Origin: Hemibagrus wyckioides
Taxonomy: Eukaryota; Chordata; Actinopteri; Siluriformes; Bagridae
Length of the DNA: 64,000 nt
Direction: 5' to 3'
Assembly: GCF_019097595.1 (NCBI RefSeq)
Contig: NC_080735.1
Coordinates: 15,763,917 to 15,827,916, forward strand
In this document: positions 34,634 through 45,291 of the stretch, one piece after another
How positions within the stretch are numbered: the first letter of the stretch is position 1
Layout: every line of letters starts with the position of its first letter
Notes under the pieces: generated by a model
The model's input: the letters and a program-made list of their open reading frames with translations, nothing else
Database searches by the model: none
Told to the model about the DNA's origin: nothing
Program-made: the position numbers and the translations under genes

Positions 34634-34905
34634 GGGGCAGTGGTGTTTAAAGTAGTCAAGGTTCTGGGTTGTTGATCAGGGTTCAAGCCCCAGCACAACT
34701 CAGCTACACTGTTGGGCAACTGATACCAGGCTTGATGGTATCCTAAGTCTGTGACCTATTGAACCAGTGTTATTGGTTCAATACTAATATAATACTAATA
34801 CTAATACAATACTAATACTAATATACTAACTAGTATTCATTGATAGAGACTTCAAAGCACTTTTGTACATCGCTGTGGATTAGAGCACCAGAAATGTAAA
34901 TGTAT
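34634..34905 (+). mobile_element. tRNA-headed SINE fragment joined to an L2-like 3' tail
   Basis: Begins 'ggggcagtggtg', matching the 5' end of S1 SINEs, with a B box GGTTCAAGCCCC at about 34679-34690. After about 34725 it no longer follows S1. It runs through an (ACTAAT)n-like stretch (34782-34840) to 'cttttgtacatcgctgtgga' and a TAAATGTA end at about 34905, the kind of terminus shared by fish L2 LINEs and their SINEs. The tail could belong to the SINE or to the interrupted L2 upstream. Confidence 0.65.
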
Positions 34906-35955
34906 ACTATTACTGTCTGTAATACGGGCAAAAACGAAAGAGCGTGTCACTCGTAGCAATGTCATTTTAGAGATTACACTGTGGAATTATTATCATATTT
35001 CCCTGAAATAAAGTCAACACTACTGCAAATATTATTTCAACCACAGCAACCCAGTCCAGGGTGAAACATTACTATCAAGATTGGTTATTATAAATGAAGC
35101 TATATTTAATTATAATTAAAATCCATAGTGATGTGTGGAAGCAATAATAAAAATATCACAGCATTCATTCAAACCAAGCTGCTATAGAACTAGAGCAAAG
35201 CAAATGTATCAAGAAATCATAAAATTAGCATAAGATATAGATGGAAATATTAAAGACTAAAGTAAGAGGTATAGCTTCTAAGCGGTGTCAGAGACGATGA
35301 TGGTACTGTGTGTTTGTGTGAAAGAGGGGCAGGAGACAGAAAGGACCAGCATCACTTGTTGCTAAGTAATCCCGAGTCCTCGTTAGAGCCGTAAGGCTGC
35401 AGAGTGCACTTTTGTTTTCCAGCAATGTCTTCAGCACTGACAGAAAAGCCAATTATAACCCTGCTTACTGTTCAAGTGTGTGAGATCCACAGCATGTAAA
35501 AAAAAAAAAAAGAAGCAGTGCCATTTCGCATTTTAGACTGCGCTCTTGTCTGAGAAATTACGCAGCCACACTTTCACACCTACGTACGGGCAAAAACGAG
35601 TCGCTTTGCACAAAAGGCTAACACACTTTAGGATTCAATTTGTCTCAAATCGACTTTTTGAAGAGGGTATTTGGTGACAGTTTGATGGAGTGTAAATGGA
35701 AGGCAAACATATTGCAGAACTGTTAAAATTTGATATCATGTTTTTTTTTTTTGTTGTTGTTGTGTCATGACACAACCAATGAGATATAGGAAATGTGAAA
35801 AGATTTTTTTTAAACAATATTTTAACCTCCTGTAGTTTAAGATGTCCAATGTGTACAATGGGGGGAAAAAAAACGAGGTTAAATAGTTAAACAAATCTTA
35901 CTACATTTTTGAACTCTATGAAGCTAAAAACTGGATTTTTTGTTGTGCATTAAAT
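34906..35955. other. No gene recognised
   Basis: A13 run at about 35498-35511. Nothing coding. Confidence 0.42.
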
Positions 35956-36050
35956 GTCTTTTTTCTTTAATATTAAGCTCATATGAAAGTAGACAATCTG
36001 GGATTTGAGAATATTTACTGTTTTATAAGTATTTCTGTGCTTTCTCTGAT
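35956..36050 (-). repeat. Dispersed repeat family R1, fragment E (reverse)
   Basis: 'agctcatatgaaagtagac' and 'ttataagtatttctgt' match the reverse copy D at about 18685-18750. Only about 95 bp remain. Confidence 0.6.
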
Positions 36051-36150
36051 TAACGTAACGGCAATCAAGCTCATTTATTCGGACTGCTGCTCATGCTGGG
36101 TCGCAGGGAATCATAACACACTCTGAGAAAAGTGCTGTCTGCCCTCTTCC

Positions 36151-36412
36151 TTTCAATTCAATTCAATTCAATTCAATTTTATTTGTATAGCGCTTTTAAC
36201 AAAGAGCATTGTCTCAAAGCAGCTTTACATGAGAAACAACATAAGAAAACAACAAACAGACAAACAGTCCTAGATGTTATCCCAAGTGAGCAAGCCTGAG
36301 GTGACTGAGGCGACTGTGGCAAGGAAAAACTCCCTTAGATGGTAAGAGGAAGAAACCTTGAGAGGAACCAGACTCAAAAGGGAACTCATCCTCATTTGGG
36401 TGACAGTTGCGT
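36151..36412. repeat. Common teleost dispersed repeat (AATTC / 'TTGTATAGCGC')
   Basis: (AATTC)5 then 'ttttatttgtatagcgcttt', 'caaagcagctttacatgaga', 'aaactccctta', 'gaggaagaaaccttgagagg' and 'accagactcaaaagggaac'. I recognise this as a widespread fish dispersed repeat, but not its class. A shorter copy in the opposite orientation lies at 51505-51625. Confidence 0.75.
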
Positions 36413-37044
36413 GATGCCGATACAGCATGTGTAGAGTATTATGTAAATCAATAAGGAGGTTGTTTCCTCATACCGTTCATGAGCTCACAGACACCTATGA
36501 TTGGCTAGTGTCACAGTCTTCCACCTAAAAAGTACACCAAGTGTTGCTTCCTTCAACTTCATTCATTCCTTGAGTAATTCAGCTCATCAAAACATTTCAT
36601 GACTGTGTATTCGATTTTTTTTTGTCCTCCGTACAACCTCTTCAGTAACAATTTGGTGCGAGTCACAAAACAATATACAAAACAACAAAACCAGCATGTA
36701 AATGATTACTGGAGCTTAGGATCTGCGCTCTCGCTTGCATGAGAATTTCAGGATTTAGCTAAAAGGCAAGAATATAACACGGCACCCAGGATTCTAATAC
36801 CTTCCTACTGAGTAATTGAAACTAGATGAAATCAAGGCACTGGAAGAACTGCTATTTAAACAATATAGACTTAATATGTGCACAAAACACCGACCAGTAA
36901 AGATGAGGTTTAGTTCCTGTTGGTCAAGCTGCTAAGGATTTCACGCTACCTAACTGGAAAAACCCAAGGGAACAATGACAACAAGTAAAGATGAAGTTTT
37001 GAGGCACAAATAATGTCCTAGAATTACAACAAACATGATTATTA
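36413..37044. other. No gene recognised
   Basis: Mixed AT-rich sequence. Confidence 0.42.
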
Positions 37045-37392
37045 TAGAGATTTTGGCATTATATAATGTCACAATGCAACTTTGATAAAGTATCTATACA
37101 GACTACTAGCACTAGCACGCACTAAAAAGGCTGCACATTGCAACATTAAGGTCATGCATGCAGTTAGAAAATTCATCCTGTGCCGATGCATTAAACATCT
37201 ATTGCATGTTATTGCAAAAATAGGGGATAGAAAATGCAGACTGAAGAATGTTTTTCTTTTTGTCGAATTTGCTGAAGAATGAATTAATTAGTTTTTGCTG
37301 TCAAAGTGCAAAATATTGATGTATAAAAACACTAGACAATTTTGAGTTGGCTGAAAATCAGCACCGAGATGGGCCTTGAATTTGAAATATTT
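37045..37392. repeat. Local duplication, copy 1 (contiguous)
   Basis: Contains, in order, 'tttggcattata', 'attaaggtcatgcatgcagt', 'gatagaaaatgcagactgaa', 'aaacactagacaat' and 'gagatgggccttgaatttga'. The first half recurs at 37658-37836 and the second half at 38433-38602. Confidence 0.75.
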
Positions 37393-37657
37393 GCAAAATT
37401 TGCAAATTTGGTGAGATTGTGACAATAATTCATTAAGCTACAGATAAAAATAAAATCACGCACTGAAACAAATATGTGGATTTGGTGAACTGAAAAAAGA
37501 ACAAGAAAGAAGTAAAGCTGAGGTTTGGAGACGGACAAAAGATTTCCTACAAATCCCATATAACAAGCCACAACTCTCCATCCTACCTACAGAATAATGA
37601 GGAAATGATATTAAATGAAATAACAAGTGCAACTCAACCACGGTTCGAGCAACATAT

Positions 37658-37836
37658 TGAGAATTTGGCATTATAAAAATGTCAGACTATGACTTAGGTG
37701 CTGCCGAACCGATGCTCAGAGTATAACACGGACAACATTATCATTACACACACCCTTCATGCACTAACAAGGCTGTACAATGCAACAATAAGGTCATGCA
37801 TGCAATTAGAAATTCATCCTGCGCTGATGCAAACAC
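37658..37836. repeat. Local duplication, copy 2 first half
   Basis: 'tttggcattata', 'caataaggtcatgcatgcaa' and 'aattcatcctg' match copy 1 at about 37050-37190. Confidence 0.7.
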
Positions 37837-38432
37837 AACACAGGCTCACTGAGGAGAGCTTTGTGTACATCTGGCGTACGTGTTTTCCTAGATCTCACGG
37901 TAGATTAGTCAGTTATGTAATCCGTGAACTGTTCTGACTTGTCGGTGCATGAGATATTGAACACTTCCCCCATCGAGTGTCCTCTCAAGCGCACTCACAT
38001 GAAATGCAAAGAAATCAAATTTAGTATTTTCTGTTGCGATAAAGAATCAAAGTGAGGGTCTGTAGAGAATCTAGGAAAGATAACAAATCCTCTCAGCCTC
38101 GTGCATTTAATCAAAAGTCAATATTAACCCTATAGAACTGAAGATTGCCTGTAGAAATATTATAGAAGTATTATTATTTAGCCAAACAACCCTTAGAGAC
38201 TGTAGCTTTAGCATCAGAATGGTCATCATACTGATATACGGTATTCAGAGCTGACAATATTAAAAGTTGCACTTACTTTCAGTTGCATTTATTTCTTACT
38301 GGGAACGTTCCTCAGATTCAGTCAGGTTAAGCAATAAATTGAATGCATTTTCCTGACTGAATATATATGAATTTATTTCTGGCTAATATTGTCAAGACGA
38401 AAGATTAGGACTTGGATTTGCATTCAAGCCTG
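37837..38432. other. Segment present only in copy 2 of the local duplication
   Basis: About 600 bp separates the two halves of copy 2 and is absent from copy 1. I recognise no element in it and see no terminal repeats, so I cannot say whether it was inserted in copy 2 or deleted from copy 1. Confidence 0.4.
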
Positions 38433-38602
38433 AGAAAAATTGGGAATAGAAAATGCAGACTGAAGATTTTATTTATTTATTTATTTATTTATTTGTTGTT
38501 AATGTACAATATAATGACAAAAAAAAAAAAAACACTAGACAATACTGCAATATTAAGTTAGAAAATCAGCATTGAGATGGGCCTTGAATTTGAAAATAGA
38601 AT
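38433..38602. repeat. Local duplication, copy 2 second half
   Basis: 'gaatagaaaatgcagactga', 'aaacactagacaat' and 'gagatgggccttgaatttga' match copy 1 at about 37222-37388. A (TTTA)8 run (38466-38496) and a poly(A) have grown inside it. Confidence 0.7.
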
Positions 38603-39949
38603 TTAATTTTTAATAGCTAAGGGGATTAATTCGGACTAATTTATCAACAGAAATGAAAATGTTTAATGCATTAAGGTAAAAAACTAATAAAAATAAAGTA
38701 ATAATAATTGGTCTATAAATTTGCATGTTCTGTACATACCAAGTTCTTTGATTACAATAATTATGAAGATTTATTATGTTTATTGTTGCAATGTTACATG
38801 ATTTTCTAGCCAAGATTTTTATTTGCTGTTGATCTACAAGTTCATCTATCTAAAAAAAAAAAAAAAAAATGACAAAACGACTGAAAGCCTTCCATGTAAT
38901 TTGAAGGTTGTTTTTTTTTTTTTTTTCAGAATTAGTCACCTTTAATAACGTTAGAGTCTGGTTTTCAATTTGCTTCGGTGTTTCGTTACATTTCAACATG
39001 TTAATACATCCATCATTTTTTGGAATTTTTGCACTTTTTGACCCGCAGCGAAATTCCATAAAAAAGTAACAAGCAAGAACGCTCTCTCTGGATTTCATAC
39101 ACGCAAAGTTAACCCAAATTTTCAATTTCACCGTAAAACATTTATAATTTCCATTTATCCAGTTGAATTGTGCTGATTCCTATGAATATGTAATTGTGAC
39201 GTTAAGTCTCGCAAGAAAACGGAAGTAATAATACTCTTTGTAAAATAAAAGTGGAAAACTTTCCCAGCCCTGCTTCTTTCTCTTCTTTAGTAGGTTCAAA
39301 AAAGCTGTGAACTTTGTTGTCCACGTGAAGAACTTTATGCAAAGCCACCTCCTTATACTGCTCACCTGCTTGTCTATTCATAAGCACAAGCACCCCTCAA
39401 AGCCCACACATGCTAAATTATAACTGCTGAAATTCACTCAGCTGCTTATTTCTTGTTACGAGTGGAAACACATTTGCTCAAAAAATGAAAAACACAAGCA
39501 GAACAGCATGAGAATTACAAACAGCAAGTCATTACAATGCAGAAGCCGTAGGAAACCAATCAAACATTGTAGTCTCCAGCCTCTGCCAAAGATTAAAACT
39601 GAGACCGCTTCAACTTCTTGTATTCTAGATGAACACACACTCGGCCATAGACTTCTCTATACTTTCCATAGCCTTCACAAGTTTTAATGACCTCTGACTT
39701 TCAGCACTTTGTTGAGGCACTCAAGGGAAAGTCCTTTGATATGACTACCTTCATGCTTAAATGAAAAACCCTCGGTCATAATAGTTAGGCTTTTAGTTTC
39801 TTCCAACTTTGTTCTGGTGCCCCAAAGGTGTATCCATATTTACAGTTGAGTTGATAAGGAAATTGAAATAGCTAAGCATCAGACAGTCACTTAGACAGTG
39901 TCACAATTTGCAAGTGCAGGGCGTTTAATAACAAACAAAATTCACATGG
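38603..39949. other. No gene; homopolymers
   Basis: A17 at about 38852-38868 and T16 at about 38910-38926. The rest is AT-rich and unrecognised. Confidence 0.42.
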
Positions 39950-40258
39950 CAAAAGTATTGGAACAGCCACAACCGCAGGAATGGTCAAAATAATGGAACA
40001 GCCAGAACGCTAGGAGTAACAGACACAGTCACAAAAAAGCAGGAATAGGGTAAAGGTATTGGAACAGCCTTGAAACTAGGAGTTAAGCAAAAGTATTGGA
40101 ATAGTCGCAAACAAAACAGGAACAGAGCGCAAGTATTGGAACAGTCACAAAAAAAAACAAGGACAGAGTGACAGTATTGGAACAGTCACAAATCTAGGAG
40201 TAGGCTGAAAGTATTGGAAAAGTCACACACAAAAAAACAGAAACAGGGCAAAAGTAAA
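39950..40258. repeat. 38-bp degenerate minisatellite
   Basis: About eight diverged units around 'aaagtattggaacagtcaca' followed by 'aacaggaacaggg'. The 'ttggaa' words start near 39959, 40057, 40096, 40136, 40175 and 40213, with a degraded unit in the 40000-40050 gap, so the period is 38-39 bp. Confidence 0.85.
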
Positions 40259-42284
40259 ATTGCAGTAATAAACAAACCCCTCAGTAACGTCATGGACCTA
40301 AGGGACAGAGTGTATATGAGGAACAAGAAATGTTATTGCTATGGAAACCAATAGTAGGAAAGGAACAGCTACAGGCAGCTTTATAGTACAGTGACTGGCA
40401 ACTTAGAAGATAATTTCATTCTTAAATTGCTTTCTCTTGCTTTTATGTTACACATCTTATTACTTTTGACAGCAAAAGAGAAAAAAATATCGTCAGTCCA
40501 TATTTTCTATCCCAGATGTAATTTTTTTTTTCTGGGATTAAAATCAAGTCCTTGTGTGTAAAAGCAAGGTTGGTGGTCGATTGAAAAACCTCAGAGATGT
40601 GAACTACATGAAGATGAGGTGCATAATATCAAACGATTTAGTCATATGAGTAACCTGATTCTGAATCCTAGGAATTTTTCCTGTGCAAATGTTGTTGTAA
40701 TTTTTGGATCAGCATATAAAGGATATGTATGTATTAAACATAACAAAAAACTGCAAAGGTGTGTAACGTTAGTGTGTAAATCAGTCTAGCGGACACTAAT
40801 TCTGTTGTAAACATCCCCTGCGAATATAATAAATGCCACCAGAAGGCTGAACCTACATTGATATATATCTACTTAGACCACATAGTGTGAGAAAGACCTG
40901 GTGCAGTATAGCGTGCTGAGTGTTTCCCAAGGTCACCTCCTGTTCCCGTAGCTTGGAGCTGTCGCGTCACGCGGTGAGCTAGTGCCTCGTAAAAAGTGGA
41001 CTTACATAAAGTCAGACTCCACGGTAGCCACCAGGCCTTGGTCATGATGAAGTGGGCAACTGCATGAGCAGCTCTCTTGTTTGGAATATAACGAGGGAAA
41101 AGTTTTATTGATCTACCAGGAAAATGTTATTGAGTTGTTCTCACTTTCATGTCGACGGGATGCCTGACGAAATACTGACAGTTAGAAGAAAAAAGAAAAC
41201 CCAACAGATCAATAAACTGAAGTGTTATAAACAGTAAAAAAAAAATCTTGAGTAAAAGTCCAATTACACATCTAAATAAATCGTCTGGTAAAAAAAAAAA
41301 AAAAAGGATTTCTTTAAATCCCTCAGCTTTAAGTCGGAATGGATAAATTATGAAATGTACTTAAAGTATGATATTAAAAGATTCACCTCAATTCACACAC
41401 TGATTTTAGTTACTGAGAGCAAATTATTATTGCCTCTTATACCAAAACATTAGGTTTTCTGTCATGAGCTATTTATCCCTAATCTCTCAAATGCTAGCTA
41501 GCATTGATTTAATAACTGATAATACAAGCTAGCAGAATACTAGATCCTGTAAATGTAGTATATAGAAAAAATAAAGATATTTCTTTTGAAATATAGTCGA
41601 AAGCTTCTTACTTGCTGTATGTAGTTAATATAAAAATTTCCTGTAAAATGTCAGGGTATTATTATGTTTTTTTAATGTATTATAAAATGAAGGCTTCTTC
41701 TTTGAAAGTCTCTCAAAAGTCCTTTTAAAAAGAAAAAAAAAAACCCTTCTTGATTGACTGGAATACATGGATGTTTAGATATACAATATCTTCCACTGAC
41801 TGGAAACACACACACACACACTTTCCTTATCTGAATTCTTTAGGGCTATCTGTCAGTCATGTTTGCTGAGGTGTTCCAGGTCAGCTCAACCTTCCTTTAT
41901 TGGCTAAATGTCATTTCCACGTCCCCGATCCGCCTTATAGCGGCGTTAACCTCGACTTTGTGTTCCTTTAATAACAGGTCTATGAGCTGAACGACAGTCC
42001 CTGGCATCAGCGAAGGGAGGGGAAAAAAACGAACAAACAAAACACACCCTGCAGAGTTTTCATTCAACGGTAATGTCAGGATGTCCCATGTGCCGTTCGT
42101 GCTTTAAGCCTCTGATAAGTAGCGCTGTGTGTTATTGCTTTCACTTAAGACATGCAAATGTAGTTACATGTTGGACTCATTTTATTAGTCCGTGCAAAAA
42201 CGGAAACGCGACTCCAGACAAATTAGATGATAATACGTTTACAAATGCGTGTGTAAAGTAACTCCAGCAATCTTACTTTGCATC
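40259..42284. other. No gene; possible conserved blocks
   Basis: Homopolymers at about 41237 and 41288, and a (CA)n run at about 41807-41821. Two non-repetitive blocks, 40880-41070 and 41865-42000, have higher GC and CpG ('gatccgccttatagcggcgt') and could be conserved elements. Confidence 0.28.
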
Positions 42285-42320
42285 GTTTGCATTAATGTGT
42301 GAACCCACATTAATGCAAAC
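42285..42320. repeat. Perfect short hairpin with octamer-like sites
   Basis: 15-bp arms at 42285-42299 and 42306-42320 are exact reverse complements around a 6-nt loop. Each arm holds ATGCAAAC/GTTTGCAT next to ATTAAT, close to POU/octamer sites. A 13-bp direct repeat 'catcccatgcttc' follows at about 42320 and 42337. Confidence 0.85.
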
Positions 42321-42487
42321 ATCCCATGCTTCCCATCACATCCCATGCTTCAAACATTCTTTTCCTTGCTTTGAAAATGTGTTTTCAAATCCTTTAATAT
42401 TCACCCTGTTATTGGAACATGTTTAGAGTCAGGAAAATGGGTTCATGAGGAGGATCACGCAAGTTCTCTTGTTCTCTTTTCATTATT

Positions 42488-42590
42488 TTCAGAATCAGAA
42501 AGAGCTTAATTGCCAAGTATGTTTGCGCATACAAGGAATTTGTTTTAGTGTCACAAGCTCCATTGCACAGAGACAACAATTCACAGACAA

Positions 42591-42625
<35 letters not shown>

Positions 42626-42628
42626 ATA
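42488..42628 (-). mobile_element. Non-LTR 3' end fragment with (AAAT)n
   Basis: Second copy of the terminus seen at 17445: 'agaatcagaaagagctt', then 'gccaagtatgtttgcgcata' and 'caaggaatttg'. It is followed by (AAAT)10 at 42590-42628. Confidence 0.65.
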
Positions 42629-42889
42629 GGATAAGAAATAGAAATACACATATTTATAAATAGAAAAATAAAAGAAATTTTCAGTGGTATTGTCACACTG
42701 ACTGCTGAGTCTGCTTTTAAATTACGATGTTTTTGGCAAAATTTAAGGAAGGATTAAGAACTGTATGTGATATCCTTGGTTATTATTATTGTTTATAATT
42801 TATATGTTTTTATTTATTTGTTTATTTATATTTCTTTTCCTTTTCTCCTTTTTTGTATTTCTGAAAAGAATTTTAAAAAATAAACAGGA

Positions 42890-42935
42890 ATTTATTTATT
42901 TATTTATTCATTCATTCATTCATTCATTCATTCAT

Positions 42936-42990
<55 letters not shown>

Positions 42991-42992
42991 TT
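42890..42992. repeat. (TTTA)n-(TTCA)7-(TTTA)n microsatellite
   Basis: 103 bp compound array whose middle block is TTCA and whose flanks are TTTA. Confidence 0.95.
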
Positions 42993-44087
42993 TCAAATTT
43001 AACATTCACACATGAATTCATAAAAACTTGTCGTTAAGTTTAGAGCTTCATTAGTTCATGATTACTACATGCCTCCTCATCATTAATTCATATGTAAGTA
43101 ATTATGAATTAATTCAGGTATTAGTGCACGATTATTCATGTACTGGAAATTCTACTCCCCAGCACCAGAATCCTGGTCATCTGAATTCTCCTGTGAGGTT
43201 TCATCACAAAATATTGCCAATTTTCATGCTGCAATACCAATCTCTACACTGTAGTGTGCTAAGGATTTGATATGCTAAGCTACCGAGTCGTGCATGGGCA
43301 GGTGGGTCAGCACAGGTGGCACCGGGATTTGACTATACCCATGTGCCAGCACTCTGACTTCTTTTTGGGGGAAACAGGCAGGACAGATGGGAGCAACCTT
43401 CATCTGGAATCATCTGGAGGAATGGCACGGACGTCCATCTCCGGCTCAAACACACAGCGGTGTTAGTGATAGAGTTTAACTCCGACCGGTTAGCACCTGG
43501 TGTGTCATCCATCCTTCTAGAGTATCAGATAGATTTGTAGTAATTACAAGTGTGTTTTAAAATGCAGATCTTCATAGGAGGCATAAGAAATAGACACACA
43601 CACACAAGCCCTTGCCATGATTGTGGATCCTGCTGGTGGCAGGTGTGCATGCACAGATGGGAGCATAAATAAGAGATGGAGGGAGTTTAACAAGGATTGA
43701 GATGAGAGCACCGTGTCTTTCTTTTTTTTTTTTTTCCAAATTATTATTAGCTACATCCATCGTTAAAATCCCTTAAAGGTTTGAAAGCCTTGGTAAACAT
43801 TTTTATATGAATGGGAATAAATACATGTATCAGAAATTGCCTTCTGTGGTGTTTTGAGTATATCTCCAGCTCAAAACATTCATCTAAATATTCAAAATAT
43901 TTTCTGATACAAATCAGTGTATATGATTTTGAGCATCCACTGAACCCGATGTTCATTTTATATTTTTAAAAATATATATTTTTTAAATATTTATTTATTT
44001 ATTTATTTTAATTTTAAAAAATGGTGACTTATATATCATGTTTGCGGCACATCTCCAGGGTTGAGGTATCAATTCATGATATATATA
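42993..44087. other. No gene recognised
   Basis: Includes (CA)n at about 43593-43604, a T run at about 43720-43736 and an AT-rich lead-in to the Tc1 element. 43280-43480 has higher GC; nothing coding is supported. Confidence 0.4.
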
Positions 44088-44089
44088 TA

Positions 44090-44631
44090 CACAACTCTGG
44101 AAAAAAATTAGAGACCACTGCAAAATAATCAGTTTCTTATGTTTTTTTTCTTACAGGTGCATATATTGGTGAGATGAACAGTTTTGTTTCATTTTTTGTG
44201 AACTGCTGACAATATTTCTCCTAAATTCGCAATATAACTATTGTTATTTAGAGTGTATATTTAAAAGAAATGACAACACATCAAAATAACCCAAGATCAT
44301 GCAGTATTTGCAGAGCTTTAATAACTCAAATAAAACAAAATGCAAATAATTTGTAAACAAATTGTGTTAATGCTTTGGCTAAATAACATTAAGAAATCAG
44401 TATTTGGTGGAATAACCCAGATTTGCATGCGTTTTGTCTCCATGATCTCCACCAGTTTTTCCACATTGCTGCTGGGGAACTTTATACCACTCTTTTTGCT
44501 AAAAAGCAAACAGCTCAGCTTTGCTTGATGGTTTATGACCATCCATCTTCCTCTTGATGACATTCCAGAGGTTTTCAATACAGTTCAAATCTGGAGATTG
44601 GGCAGTGGTCTCTTATTTTTTTCCAGAGCTG
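44090..44631 (-). mobile_element. Internally deleted Tc1/mariner element with both termini
   Basis: Left end CACAACTCTGGAAAAAAATT...GAGACCACTGC and right end GCAGTGGTCTC...CCAGAGCTG are inverted repeats. TA lies on both sides (44088-44089 and 44632-44633). At 542 bp it keeps the left non-coding end and the C-terminal part of the transposase on the minus strand, and has lost the rest. Confidence 0.9.
44390..44606 (-). pseudogene. Tc1 transposase C-terminal remnant
   Basis: The minus strand starts AQSPDLNCIENLWNVIKRKM, the diagnostic third-catalytic-residue region of Tc1 transposases (consensus SPDLNPIENLW). It continues HKPSSKAELFAF, a stop, then KEWYKVPQQQCGK with loss of frame. The N-terminal DNA-binding domain and the first two catalytic Asp residues are deleted. 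Confidence 0.85.
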
Positions 44632-44690
44632 TATACAGGGTATCTTACAGGATATAGTATCTAATGTTGATATTTGATTAGTCTGGAATA

Positions 44691-44990
44691 CAGTGGAACC
44701 TTGGCATATGAATGCCCTCCCTTACGAATTTTTGCCTTAAGAATTTAAATTTTTCAAGAAATTTGCATCGGGATACGAAGCATTGTCAGCAGATGAACAA
44801 ACTGAACCGAATGCCGGCTAAGTTGCGCGTACATCTGGGAGCCATTGAAAACTTGTTCACGTCAATGGAAAGTCAAGCGAAGCCAACTGGAGCAAGTTAT
44901 GGATTTTACAAATTTGAAAGCCGTTTCGAAAGGATTATCTGTGTTTACAATATTTCTTATGCCAAAATTTGTTTCGCAATACAAATATAG
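44691..44990 (+). mobile_element. MITE family P1, right-truncated copy
   Basis: Left terminus CAGTGGAACC follows TA at 44689-44690. Words 'ccggctaagttgcgcgtaca' and 'gggagccatt' match the full P1. After about 44930 it jumps to the 'tttacaatatttcttatg' segment near the right end, and the right terminus itself is missing. Confidence 0.82.
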
Positions 44991-45244
44991 ATTCAAAAAG
45001 CGAAAAGATACAAAGGCGTCCGACTCGAATCGAGGTTGTCGAATACGGGTGAAGAGACTAGTGTATTTTGTTTACTTTTGAAATATTGGCTGATAATTCA
45101 CACAATTTTCCTCACCAAGAAATCTGCTGCTATTCACCGTGGGTTCAAAAGAGATGGAGAAAGCGGTAAAGAGAAAGAAATTCAGTGGTATAGTAAATGA
45201 TTTAGAAGCATGGGCATGATGGAGGTCTGAGAGCAATTGAGTGA

Positions 45245-45246
<2 letters not shown>

Positions 45247-45290
<44 letters not shown>
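45247..45290. repeat. (GA)22 microsatellite
   Basis: Pure GA run. Confidence 0.96.
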
Positions 45291-45291
<1 letters not shown>

